Shown in pieces: positions 1 through 7,918 of a stretch of 33,599 nucleotides of DNA; within the stretch, counting starts at the first letter, position 1; each line of letters opens with the position of its first letter. Position numbers and translations under genes: made by a program. This DNA is from a virus: IMG/VR virus record IMGVR_UViG_3300036401_000385, positions 1 to 33,599 of that record, one strand, 5' to 3'. The notes under the pieces are model-generated. The model was not told where the DNA came from. It saw nothing but the letters and a program-made list of their open reading frames with translations, and made no database searches.

Positions 1-31
1 TGTCTGATTTTTGTACGCGCGAAAGCATTTT

Positions 32-49
32 GGGGGGAGGATAGCCTTG
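32..49 (+). promoter_or_regulatory. Ribosome binding site deciding a TTG start
   Basis: The run GGGGGGAGG (32-40) lies 6 bases before TTG at 47. It has no suitable spacing to the upstream TTG at 11. This places translation start at 47. Confidence 0.6.
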
Positions 50-853
50 CCTACTGCTCTTAAACAGGCGGATGCTACGCTAGGGAGCCTGCCAGAGCCA
101 CCCGAAGGCCTTGCCCCCTCTTACACCACCATCCCCCTGGAGACTGTAGCCCTGGGGCTCCTAAAGCCCCATCCCCGGAACTACCGCCAGCACCCGCCCG
201 ACCAGCTGCTCCATATCATCCGCTCCATCGAGGAGCATGGCGTCTACCGCAACATCGTCGTGGCCGAGGATTACACCATCCTGGCGGGCCACGGCGTCGT
301 CAAGGCGCTGCGCCAGATGGGGCGTGCCGAGGCCTGCGTCTACCGCCTGATGATCTCACCGGATTCCGTCCAGGCATTGAAGCTGCTCACCGGCGACAAC
401 GAGATCGGCCACCTCGCCGAAGTAGACGACCGCCTCTTCACCGAACTGCTCAAGGAAGTAAAGGACCTCGGGGAGCTTGTGGGCACGGGCTACGACGAGA
501 TGATGCTGGCGAACCTGCTCTACGTCACGGCCCCACCGGGCGGTACGGACGCGGATCAGGCCGCGCAGTGGGCCGAGGCAGGAATGCCGGAATTCGCTAA
601 CGGCGCATTGCCTCTCAAGCTGATCGTAAGTTTCCGGACGCAGGCCGACCGCATAGCCTTCGCCGATCAGTTCGGGCTGCGGATTCTCAAGCGGGAAGCG
701 GCGACCTGGGTTACATGGTGGCCGTACCGCGAACAGGAAGATACCTCGGCCTTGCGTTTCGATTCGGCAGAACAAACCAGGATGCCTGCGGGCGGCAGTA
801 ACCACCGGATACCGGCTGGTGAAGGCCAAGCGCCGCCCACCTCGACCCAATGA
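47..853 (+). CDS. ParB/Srx N-terminal domain protein
   Basis: A 268-residue protein that I assign to the ParB-N (ParB/Srx fold) family. The domain covers about residues 26-100: it contains PHPRNYRQHP (41-50), a QLLHIIRSIEEHG helix, and AGHG (80-83), which resembles the nucleotide-binding loop of this fold. The C-terminal part is not recognised. The reading frame is open to TTG at 11, but TTG at 47 is preferred because GGGAGG (35-40) lies 6 bases before it. The gene overlaps the next one by 4 bases (ATGA), so the two are probably translated together. ParB-N proteins next to TET-associated glycosyltransferases are known from phages that modify their DNA bases, which suggests a role in DNA modification or DNA handling. 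The catalytic activity, if any, cannot be read from the sequence. Because the window starts here, an upstream start outside it is possible but less likely. Confidence 0.75.
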   Translation: MPTALKQADATLGSLPEPPEGLAPSYTTIPLETVALGLLKPHPRNYRQHPPDQLLHIIRSIEEHGVYRNIVVAEDYTILAGHGVVKALRQMGRAEACVYRLMISPDSVQALKLLTGDNEIGHLAEVDDRLFTELLKEVKDLGELVGTGYDEMMLANLLYVTAPPGGTDADQAAQWAEAGMPEFANGALPLKLIVSFRTQADRIAFADQFGLRILKREAATWVTWWPYREQEDTSALRFDSAEQTRMPAGGSNHRIPAGEGQAPPTSTQ

Positions 854-1731
854 GCCCGCGCTACCCCATCTACGTCATTAGCAAGGGCCGCGCTGATAAC
901 TGCCTGACGGCCAAGTTCCTGGTGCGCGACGATACGCCCTTCTCGCTCGTCATCGAGCCGCAGGAGGAAGCGAAGTACGCTCATGCCTTCGGCGGCGACG
1001 TGCTGCGTATCTTACCCTTCAGTAACCTCGGCCTCGGTTCCATCCCCGCCCGCAACTGGGTGTGGGAGGATTCCAGGGCGCGCGGCTGCGAGCGGCACTG
1101 GATCATTGACGACAACATATACGACGTCGAGTTCCGCTATCAGGGCAAACGGATCGTGTGCAATTCCGGCCCCGCCCTGGCCGCCGTCGAAGACTTCGTG
1201 GATCGCTATGAGAATATCGCCATCGGCGGGCTAAACTATCACATGTTCGCGCCCGCTGGCCGCAACATCCCCCCGTTCGTCGTCAACTGCCACGTTTACT
1301 CCTGCCTGCTTATCCGCAACGATCTCCCCTACCGCTGGCGCGGACGCTATAACGAAGACACCGACCTCTGTCTCCAGGTGCTCTCGGGCAGCTGGTGTAC
1401 GGTGCTGACGAATGCGTTTCTGATCCACAAGGTTCCCACGATGAAGATGAAGGGCGGTAACACGGCCGAACTCTACCAGGACAACGGGCGATTGAAGATG
1501 GCGCGGTCGCTCGAGCGCATGTGGCCCGGCGTCGTGGAAACGCACCGCAGATTCCACCGTGCGCAGCACGTCATCAAGGACGCCTGGGGGCGGTTTAATA
1601 CGCCGCTGAAACTCAGAGCTGACGCCCCGCCCGCCGATCCCGCCAAGCATGCGCTGGCCTTGCAGCAGGTGAAGGGCATCAAGAGTGAAAGTCTGCGGCA
1701 GTGGTACGCCGCACAACAGGTGAGCGTATGA
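850..1731 (+). CDS. TET-associated-type DNA glycosyltransferase (TAGT family)
   Basis: A 293-residue GT-A-type glycosyltransferase matching, from memory, the TET-associated glycosyltransferase family of phages. These enzymes are thought to add sugars to oxidised 5-methylcytosine in phage DNA. Visible family features are the SKGR segment at the N-terminus (11-14), GSIPARNWVW (63-72), the acidic metal-binding motif WIIDDN (84-89), RGRYNEDTDL (164-173) and MKGGNT (200-205). The length fits the family. The start ATG overlaps the ParB-N gene stop by 4 bases, and its stop overlaps the small terminase start by 4 bases. The gene therefore sits in the late packaging operon, where modification would act on DNA before packaging. 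No TET/JBP dioxygenase or cytosine methyltransferase is visible in the window, so the source of its substrate is open. The identity is fairly secure. The exact sugar and base are unknown. Confidence 0.85.
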   Translation: MSPRYPIYVISKGRADNCLTAKFLVRDDTPFSLVIEPQEEAKYAHAFGGDVLRILPFSNLGLGSIPARNWVWEDSRARGCERHWIIDDNIYDVEFRYQGKRIVCNSGPALAAVEDFVDRYENIAIGGLNYHMFAPAGRNIPPFVVNCHVYSCLLIRNDLPYRWRGRYNEDTDLCLQVLSGSWCTVLTNAFLIHKVPTMKMKGGNTAELYQDNGRLKMARSLERMWPGVVETHRRFHRAQHVIKDAWGRFNTPLKLRADAPPADPAKHALALQQVKGIKSESLRQWYAAQQVSV

Positions 1732-2192
1732 CGGGACGCCCGCCCGTGCCGACTGTCCTGAAGGTCGTGCGCGGAAACCCAGGACACCGCAAACTGAACA
1801 AGAACGAGCCGAAGCCCGTCGGTGATCTGAAGGAACCGCCCGCACATTTCGACGAGGAACTGCGCGAGGTGTGGAACTACGCCATCGAGAACGCGCCCAA
1901 GGGGCTGTTAAAAAAGATCGACTCCGCGGTGCTCGAAACCTGGGTGACGTCGCACGTCCTGCACCGCAAGGCGATAGCCCAGGTGCGGCTGCACGGCATG
2001 CTGGTCAAGCCGCCGAAGAGCGATATCCCGGTCCAGTCGCCCTGGCTGCCCATCGTGAACAAGCAAGCCTTCATCATGCTGCGGGCCGTGGACCACCTGG
2101 GATTCTCGCCGGCAAGCCGCACGCGGATCGCCATCGGTGACGGCGTGCCCAGTACGGCAGGCGGATGGGGCGAGATCGCCGACGCCGGATAA
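1728..2192 (+). CDS. terS: Terminase small subunit (P27 family)
   Basis: A 154-residue protein of the phage P27-type small terminase family, which recognises phage DNA and presents it to the large subunit. The N-terminus has the typical pattern of a short basic start followed by GRPP..P, LKVVRGNPG.R, LN.NEP.P. Helical segments follow, with LVKPPKSDIPVQSPWLPIVNK-like and FSPASRTRIA elements that are usual near the C-terminus of the family. The ATG at 1728 overlaps the glycosyltransferase stop (ATGA). An in-frame upstream start exists at 1701 but would lie within the previous gene and lacks support. The large terminase follows after 6 bases, the usual order. Confidence 0.9.
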   Translation: MTGRPPVPTVLKVVRGNPGHRKLNKNEPKPVGDLKEPPAHFDEELREVWNYAIENAPKGLLKKIDSAVLETWVTSHVLHRKAIAQVRLHGMLVKPPKSDIPVQSPWLPIVNKQAFIMLRAVDHLGFSPASRTRIAIGDGVPSTAGGWGEIADAG

Positions 2193-2198
2193 ACTCAC

Positions 2199-3905
2199 AT
2201 GCCAACCCTCGCTAAAACGTGCCCCAACGTGGCGCGGGGGACGGAGTACGCCCAGGCCGTCGTAAAGGGCAGCGTGCTGGCCTGTACCTGGGTGCGCCTC
2301 GCCTGCCAGCGGCATCTAGAAGACCTGGACCGCTGGCAGGCGAAGGACTCGCCCTTCTACTTCGACCAGAAGGCCGCCGAGCGCGTGCTCGAAGTAGTCC
2401 AACTCTTTCCGCACATCCACGGGCACTGGGCGAAACAGCAGATGCGGATCACGCTCGAAGGTTGGCAGTGCTTTATCGTGATGTGCGTCTTTGGCTGGAA
2501 GGCCAGATCCACCGGGGCGCGGCGTTTCCGCGTAGCCTATATCGAAGTACCCAGGAAGAACGCCAAGAGTACCCTGACCAGCGCCATCGGGCTTTATCTG
2601 CTGGCCTGCGACGGCGAGCACGGCGGGCATATCGTCAGCGCGGCCAACACGCAGAACCAGGCCAAACTTTTATTCACCGACGCGCAGTGGATGGCACGCA
2701 AGGAGGTGGGCTTCCGCGCCCGCTTCAGCGTGGAAGTCCTGGCGCACACCATCGTGCAGATGGAGACGCAGTCCAAGTTCGAGGCCTTGAGCGCGGAGCA
2801 CTCGAACCTGGACGGGCTGAATCTTCACGGGGCGCTGATCGACGAGTTGCACGCCCACCCCACGCGCGGCCTGTGGGACGTGCTCGCAACGGCTACGGGC
2901 TCGCGTATCCAGCCGCTCATCTGGGCCATCACTACGGCGGGCCTAAACCGCGCCAGCGTGTGCTACGACCAGCACAACTATGTGATCGATATCCTCAGCA
3001 AGCGGGCCGAGGACGACGCCTACTTCGGCATCATCTACACCACCGATGACGGCGACGATCCGTGGGCCGAGACCACCTGGACGAAGGCCAACCCCAACTA
3101 CGGCGTGAGCGTGCGCCCGGAAGGGTTGAAGCTGGACGCCAAACGCGCCATGCAGATGCCGAGCGAGCAGGCCTCGTTTCTGACGAAGCACTTGAATGTG
3201 TGGATCAACGCGGCGATGATGTGGCTGCCTGCCGGTGCCTGGGACAAGTGCGGCGACGGGGCGCTCGACATCGAAGACTTCGCCGGCGAGGCCTGTTACC
3301 TCGGCATCGACCTTGCGCTGCGCAGTGATATGGCGGCGCTGGTGGTTGCTTTCCCGCCTACGGAGGCGCGGCCGCACTGGGTCGTCTTCGGCTTCTACTA
3401 CCTGCCAGAGGAGACCGTCAGCCGCGCCGAGAACGCTCACTATCAGGCCTGGGAAACCATGGGCCGACTCACCACCACGCCGGGGAATGTCACCGACTTC
3501 GACTACATCCTCAACGCGTTGGCCGATCTGTGCACGCGCTTCGGCGTCCGCGAGATTGCGCTCGATCCGTTCGACGCGGGTCCACTGCTGGTGAATATTG
3601 AAAAGGCGGGCCTGCCCAAGCCTGTTGAGGTCCGCCAGACCGCGCCGAACATGCACCCGGCGATGGTGGAGCTCGAAGGCCTCGTCCTGTCGAAGAAGAT
3701 CCGCCACGACGCCAACCCGATTCTCTCCTGGATGTTCTCCAACGTGAAGGTGGAAAAGTCGGGCGATCTGATGAAGCCGACCAAGGATGGCGACGAGAAA
3801 AAAATTGATGGCGTGGTCTGCCTGCTGATGTGTCTAAACCGCTGGATGAAACAGCAGCCGGGCGAGAAGCCCGACTACGAGAACCGAGGCTTATGGGCAA
3901 TCTGA
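2199..3905 (+). CDS. terL: Terminase large subunit (Terminase_1 / HK97-like)
   Basis: A 568-residue packaging motor ATPase and nuclease. The ATPase part has a Walker A-type segment PRKNAKST (118-125) in the form typical of this family, and a Walker B segment ALIDELH (212-218). The C-terminal RNase H-like nuclease shows LGIDLALRSD (368-377), with acidic residues at 371 and 377, and IALDPFDAG (453-461) with D456. A further Asp near 544, in KKIDGV, fits the third metal ligand. Length and motif order fit an intact enzyme. It would cut and pump DNA through the portal encoded next. Its 3' end overlaps the portal start by 13 bases. Confidence 0.95.
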   Translation: MPTLAKTCPNVARGTEYAQAVVKGSVLACTWVRLACQRHLEDLDRWQAKDSPFYFDQKAAERVLEVVQLFPHIHGHWAKQQMRITLEGWQCFIVMCVFGWKARSTGARRFRVAYIEVPRKNAKSTLTSAIGLYLLACDGEHGGHIVSAANTQNQAKLLFTDAQWMARKEVGFRARFSVEVLAHTIVQMETQSKFEALSAEHSNLDGLNLHGALIDELHAHPTRGLWDVLATATGSRIQPLIWAITTAGLNRASVCYDQHNYVIDILSKRAEDDAYFGIIYTTDDGDDPWAETTWTKANPNYGVSVRPEGLKLDAKRAMQMPSEQASFLTKHLNVWINAAMMWLPAGAWDKCGDGALDIEDFAGEACYLGIDLALRSDMAALVVAFPPTEARPHWVVFGFYYLPEETVSRAENAHYQAWETMGRLTTTPGNVTDFDYILNALADLCTRFGVREIALDPFDAGPLLVNIEKAGLPKPVEVRQTAPNMHPAMVELEGLVLSKKIRHDANPILSWMFSNVKVEKSGDLMKPTKDGDEKKIDGVVCLLMCLNRWMKQQPGEKPDYENRGLWAI

Positions 3906-5137
3906 ACACTGCTGCGGCGCGAGCCTGGAAGGCCATCACGCAGGCCGTCTCGCGCACCGTTGGGAGCGTGACGCGGATCGGTAACCGGACTGACGGCGGC
4001 ATGATTAACACCCTGCCCGGTGCGGGGCTTACCAACCCCACGGCCAATACCGCGCTGCAATCCGCGGCGGTCTGGGCATGCTGCCGCCTGATCGCCAATT
4101 CAATTGCCTCGCTGCCCACCAGCGTCCTGCAACAGACTACGGTGGGCAAGGTAAAGGCCGTCAACTCGCCGCTCTACCGCGTGCTTTGCCAGTCGCCCAA
4201 CCCGATGATGACGAGTTCGCAGTGGATGCAGCCCACCATGATGAGCCTGCTTTTGTGGGGCAATGCCTTCACCTGGATCGACCGCGTGGCCGGCGAAGTC
4301 ATGGGCCTTTGGCCGCTGAATGCCTCGCGCGTTCAGATCCTGCTCAAGGCCGACGGCACGCTTGACTATTTCTATAGCGACCTGACCGGCAAGACGCATC
4401 ACTTCTCGGGCGAGGAGTTGATTCACTTCCGGCTGTTCACGCTGGACGGCTACGTCGGCTTGCCGGTGCTCGACTACCACCGCATGACGCTGGACTTCGA
4501 AGCCGCGACCACAGCCTATGCCTACTCGATCTATCAGAATGGCGGGCAACCGAGCGGCGTGCTGGAGTATCCGACTGCGCTGAAGGAAGAACAGGTCAAG
4601 CGCATCCGCCAGTCGTGGCGCGAAACCCACGGCGGGCCGGGCAACGCGGGACAGATCTGTATTCTCGAAGACGGCATGAAGTACACGCCGCTTGCCATCC
4701 CGCTCAGCCAGCTGAACTATATCGAGGAAAAGAAATTTTCCGTCGAGCAGATCGCGCGTATCTTCGGCGTGCCGCCGCACCTGATCGGCGCGATGGACAA
4801 GCCCACCTACGCAAGCGTGGAACAGCAGTCGATTGAGTTCGTTCGCTATACCATCAACCCCTACGTGGTGAGCCTGGAGCAGTCGATCACCAAGGCGCTG
4901 CTCGAATTTCCCTATAGCTACAAGATGAACCTCAACGGTTTCGAGCGCAGCGATATCCGCACCCGCTACCTGAGCTACGCCACGGCGCGGCAGTGGGGCT
5001 GGTTGAGCGCGAACGATATCCGCGATCTGGAGGATTTGGTCCGCATCGACGGCGGCGACGAATACATGGTGCCGATGAACATGGCCCCGGCAGACGGCGG
5101 CGAGCCGCTCGTGCCGGTGCCGCAGCAGGGAGCTTGA
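3893..5137 (+). CDS. Portal protein (HK97 family)
   Basis: A 414-residue protein with the HK97-type portal pattern: an early AAVWACCRLIANSIASLP helix segment, the PNPMMT...W/L segment, LWGNAF, the SGEELIHFR stretch, and FGVPPHLIGAMD near residue 300. Portals form the dodecameric channel at one head vertex that binds terminase and then the connector. ATG at 3893 is preferred over the longer in-frame start at 3830 because GAGG lies about 5 bases upstream and the N-terminus then fits the family. The gene overlaps the terminase end by 13 bases. The C-terminal tail is Gly/Pro rich and variable. It is followed after 5 bases by the prohead protease. Confidence 0.93.
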   Translation: MGNLNTAAARAWKAITQAVSRTVGSVTRIGNRTDGGMINTLPGAGLTNPTANTALQSAAVWACCRLIANSIASLPTSVLQQTTVGKVKAVNSPLYRVLCQSPNPMMTSSQWMQPTMMSLLLWGNAFTWIDRVAGEVMGLWPLNASRVQILLKADGTLDYFYSDLTGKTHHFSGEELIHFRLFTLDGYVGLPVLDYHRMTLDFEAATTAYAYSIYQNGGQPSGVLEYPTALKEEQVKRIRQSWRETHGGPGNAGQICILEDGMKYTPLAIPLSQLNYIEEKKFSVEQIARIFGVPPHLIGAMDKPTYASVEQQSIEFVRYTINPYVVSLEQSITKALLEFPYSYKMNLNGFERSDIRTRYLSYATARQWGWLSANDIRDLEDLVRIDGGDEYMVPMNMAPADGGEPLVPVPQQGA

Positions 5138-5142
5138 AGGTT

Positions 5143-5775
5143 ATGGAACGCAAAGCGTGTGCGCTGATTGAACTCAAAGCGGAAGGGAACACCGGCCAGT
5201 TCTCCGGTTACGCCTCAACCTATAACGTGGATCTGACGGGCGACCAGATTCTGCCAGGGGCCTTCGCGCAGTCGATCAAGGATCGCAAGGCCAAGGTACC
5301 GATTCTCTACAACCACGAGGACTGGATCGGCTTCTCCACCGGGTTAGCCGAGGACGGCAAAGGCCTCACGCTCCAGGGCGAACTGGCGCTGGATAACTCC
5401 GTCGCCAAAAACACCTACGCGCTGTTGCAGAAGGCCTCGGCGCTCGACTTCCGTGTGGGTATGAGTATCGGATTCATGGCGAAGGACTGGGACTGGGACG
5501 GCAACATCCGCACGCTGAAAGAGATCGACTTGTGGGAAGTCTCTATTACGCCGTTCCCGGCGCAGCCGAAGGCCTTCGTGGCCGACGTGAAAACCTTCCG
5601 CGATTTAGAGAAGTACCTGCGGGAAGTAGAGTGCTTCTCGAAGTCGGATGCTCGGCGTATCATGCGCCTGTTCACCGACTACAACCAGTCTTCGGGTGGG
5701 ATGCTCGACGACGCCTCTTCGCCGCGCACGCGGCGCTTACTGGCGGCACTCGCCGCCGAACAGGGAGCAGCCTAA
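5143..5775 (+). CDS. Prohead maturation protease (HK97 family, U35/S78)
   Basis: A 210-residue serine protease that processes the capsid protein during head maturation. The fold shows FSGYAS near residue 20, the putative catalytic His58 in YNHED, and Ser108 in VGMSIGF. An acidic residue follows in IDLWEVSITPFPA, the typical C-terminal core motif. The longer frame begins at 4993 inside the portal gene, but ATG at 5143 is supported by GAAGG just upstream and by where the family normally begins. It ends directly before the major capsid ATG, whose N-terminal coiled-coil segment is the expected substrate. Confidence 0.92.
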   Translation: MERKACALIELKAEGNTGQFSGYASTYNVDLTGDQILPGAFAQSIKDRKAKVPILYNHEDWIGFSTGLAEDGKGLTLQGELALDNSVAKNTYALLQKASALDFRVGMSIGFMAKDWDWDGNIRTLKEIDLWEVSITPFPAQPKAFVADVKTFRDLEKYLREVECFSKSDARRIMRLFTDYNQSSGGMLDDASSPRTRRLLAALAAEQGAA

Positions 5776-7104
5776 ATGGCAACGACAACCCCGGATAAAG
5801 AAGACCTGGAACTGATTCGCCAGTTGCGGGTGGAGTGGAAAAAGGATTTCGACGCCGCGCTGGTGCAGGCCAAGACGGATGGCTTTGTGGACCCCGAGGC
5901 CCGCAGTAAAGTTACCAAGGTGGAAACCGAACTCAATACCAAAACAGACGCGGTAATTGCAGCGACCAACAAACGCTGCGACGAACTGGAAACTAAGGTA
6001 AAGCTGATCGGTGAGCGCGGCTCGCGGCCACCCGGCGCAGGCGATGACGGTTCGCTGATTAAAAGCGTCGGCACCAAGTTCGTGGAGAGCGAGCAGTTCA
6101 AGAACTGCCAGTGGAGCGGCCGCTTTCAGGTCCAGGCGGGTCTCACCAAAACGCGCATCAAAGATATCCTGGCCCGCAAGGCGGTAACGACCATCGCCGA
6201 GGGCGGCGCCACCACGATCACCCCGCCCGTGGGCGCGTATCCGATCTTCCCCCGTCGCGTGGGCCTGATCTCGCAGCAGTACGCACCGCTCACCATGCGT
6301 GATCTGGTAGACGTAATTCCGCTTGACGGCACCAACGCGGTCGAGTACGTGACGGAAAGCTGGACGAACGCCGCTGACTACCAGATCCTGGAAGGCGACA
6401 AGAAAGCCCAGTCAGGGGTGACCTATACCGATAACACCGCAGTGGTGCGCACTATCGCGCACTACGTGAAGGTGTCGCGGCAGATGGTGTCGGACGTGTC
6501 CTTCATCATCGCTACCATCGAAAACCGCCTTGCTCTCTTCGTGCTTCTCAAAGAAGACGCCGAGATCCTGTTCGGCAGCAACGCGGCGGGCCACCTGTGG
6601 GGAATTATGCCCCAGGCCACGGCAGCTGCAGTCTACTATCCGGGGCCAGCGCCGACGACCGATACTATGCTCGACCAGTTGAATGCGGCCGAGACATACA
6701 TCGAGAACCAGTTTTATTTCCCGACTGCTTTCGTCCTGAACCCGACTAACTGGTTTCACATCGAAAGTCTGAAGACGACCTTCGGCCAATACCTGCTCCC
6801 GACCTCGCCGCTGAGCGAAGGACCACCCCGCGTGTGGGGCCTGCCGGTGATTACCACGCCCGCCATGACGTTGAACGACTACCTGTGCGGTGCCTTCCCC
6901 GGTAATGCGGCGTTGTTCGACCGCGAGACGGTCAACGTGGAAATGGCCTTCCAGAACGAGGACGACTTCGTGCGTAACTTAGTCACGCTGCGCGCCGAGG
7001 AGCGCGTTGCCTTTGCGGTGTTCGTCCCCAAGGCCTTCGCCAAGGGTCCGTTCGTTACTCCCGCAGTGGGGCTTGAAAGCGAACCGGTGCGGAAGGGCAA
7101 ATGA
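5776..7104 (+). CDS. Major capsid protein (HK97 fold) with N-terminal scaffold segment
   Basis: A 442-residue HK97-fold capsid protein. Residues 1-80 are rich in charged and helical sequence and resemble the delta/scaffold domain that the protease removes. The mature part starts near the GSRPPGAG linker. Typical features are the G.H/L.GI segment after the E-loop and P domains, NPTNW, a LWG/VWGLPV segment near residue 352, and the C-terminal block QNEDDFVRNLVTLRAEERVA, followed by a P.AFAKG.F end. The start is immediately after the protease stop codon. A second, shorter HK97-like protein at 7919-8845 shares this C-terminal block almost exactly, so there are two capsid-like genes. Confidence 0.93.
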   Translation: MATTTPDKEDLELIRQLRVEWKKDFDAALVQAKTDGFVDPEARSKVTKVETELNTKTDAVIAATNKRCDELETKVKLIGERGSRPPGAGDDGSLIKSVGTKFVESEQFKNCQWSGRFQVQAGLTKTRIKDILARKAVTTIAEGGATTITPPVGAYPIFPRRVGLISQQYAPLTMRDLVDVIPLDGTNAVEYVTESWTNAADYQILEGDKKAQSGVTYTDNTAVVRTIAHYVKVSRQMVSDVSFIIATIENRLALFVLLKEDAEILFGSNAAGHLWGIMPQATAAAVYYPGPAPTTDTMLDQLNAAETYIENQFYFPTAFVLNPTNWFHIESLKTTFGQYLLPTSPLSEGPPRVWGLPVITTPAMTLNDYLCGAFPGNAALFDRETVNVEMAFQNEDDFVRNLVTLRAEERVAFAVFVPKAFAKGPFVTPAVGLESEPVRKGK

Positions 7105-7265
7105 CGATTCAGTTCATCAAGGACTATACGGGCACCGACGGCAGACGGCGTCGCAAGGGGGAGGTTGCTGTCGTCGGGGAACGGGTAGCCGATGAACTCG
7201 TGCGGGCGGGCGTTGCTAAAGAGCGCCCGCCCGTTGGGCCTGTCGAGCGTAAGGAGGCGGTGTGA
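7101..7265 (+). CDS. Small protein between capsid and connector genes
   Basis: A 54-residue basic protein beginning MTIQFIKDYTG, with a run of Arg/Lys (RRRRKG) and a C-terminus rich in charged residues. Its ATG overlaps the capsid stop by 4 bases, and its stop region overlaps the next start (GTG at 7262), so three genes are linked head to tail. Small proteins of this type, with a V/I.F...Y....G.....KG..V.V pattern, commonly follow capsid genes in siphophages. Their role is unknown to me; a head-stabilising or connector-associated part is a guess. Confidence 0.7.
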   Translation: MTIQFIKDYTGTDGRRRRKGEVAVVGERVADELVRAGVAKERPPVGPVERKEAV

Positions 7266-7399
7266 CCGTAACTCTGCACGGCATTTTGTTGATCCTGGCG
7301 TTTCTGTGCTTCGTGCTGCAGGCCATCGGGGTACAGTCGCGCATCAACCTCAACGGCGCAGGTCTCGCGCTGTGGGTGCTTTCACTCCTGATCGTATGA
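7262..7399 (+). CDS. Tiny hydrophobic protein, two possible membrane segments
   Basis: A 45-residue reading frame with a GTG start at 7262, preceded by AAGGAGG (7252-7258). It overlaps the previous gene's TGA (GTGTGA), and its own TGA overlaps the ATG of the next gene at 7396. The product has a hydrophobic stretch at about residues 5-23 (ILLILAFLCFVLQA) and a second at 33-45 (GLALWVLSLLIV). The good ribosome binding site and the exact coupling to both neighbours argue that it is real. Function unknown: a membrane peptide with a lysis or assembly role is possible, but nothing specific supports either. Confidence 0.6.
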   Translation: MTVTLHGILLILAFLCFVLQAIGVQSRINLNGAGLALWVLSLLIV

Positions 7400-7905
7400 G
7401 CGACCAGCCGCCTATCCTGCCGCCCGTACTGCCGCATGTGCGTATCCCGACGCAGCAGCTGAAGGATGCGGGCGGTCCACCGGCCGCGCTGGAAGACCAG
7501 GACAACTTCGTGCGCAACCTCGGCACCGTGCTGGGCGCTGGTCCTGGCGGCTTCGATCTGGGTAGTGTGGTTGCCCCGCCTGTGACGCCTTCGCCATCGG
7601 CCTCCAGCCGCGATCCGGTGCTGACGGTGGACGAGATCAAGATGCATGTCCACATCGAACCCGCCCAGACCGCCGAGGATACCTACCTGATGCAGCTCGA
7701 GATGGCGGCGCGGCTGCACGCCGAAAACTTCCTGCGCTATCAGATCGACGCGACGGTGGGCGAGAACATCAAGCAGGCGCTCTTGTTTCTGATCGCGCTG
7801 TGGTACCGCAACCGTGAGCAGATGATCGAGGGCAAGTGGGGTTCGATCCCCGCCGGGTTCCAGGCGCTGCTCGGCCTGGAGCGCGACTACCCTACCTACA
7901 CGTAA
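7396..7905 (+). CDS. Head-tail connector protein (gp6-like)
   Basis: A 169-residue protein. Residues from about 75 on (LTVDEIKMHVHIEP, AEDTYLMQLEMAARLHAENF, then IKQALLFLIALWYRNRE) match the gp6-like connector fold that forms the ring below the portal. The first 70 residues are a Pro/Gly-rich extension not usual in the family. Within it the segment DNFVRNLGTV resembles the DDFVRNLVT block at the C-terminus of both capsid-like proteins here. The ATG at 7396 overlaps the tiny hydrophobic gene by 4 bases. A longer in-frame start at 7192 would overlap two genes and is not preferred. Confidence 0.82.
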   Translation: MSDQPPILPPVLPHVRIPTQQLKDAGGPPAALEDQDNFVRNLGTVLGAGPGGFDLGSVVAPPVTPSPSASSRDPVLTVDEIKMHVHIEPAQTAEDTYLMQLEMAARLHAENFLRYQIDATVGENIKQALLFLIALWYRNREQMIEGKWGSIPAGFQALLGLERDYPTYT

Positions 7906-7918
7906 ATTGGAGGACCGT

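Noticed and set aside
2943-3707. A 254-codon minus-strand frame in the large terminase.
   Set aside because: It lies inside the nuclease half of a well-supported terminase gene and has a His/Arg/Val-rich composition typical of a shadow frame.
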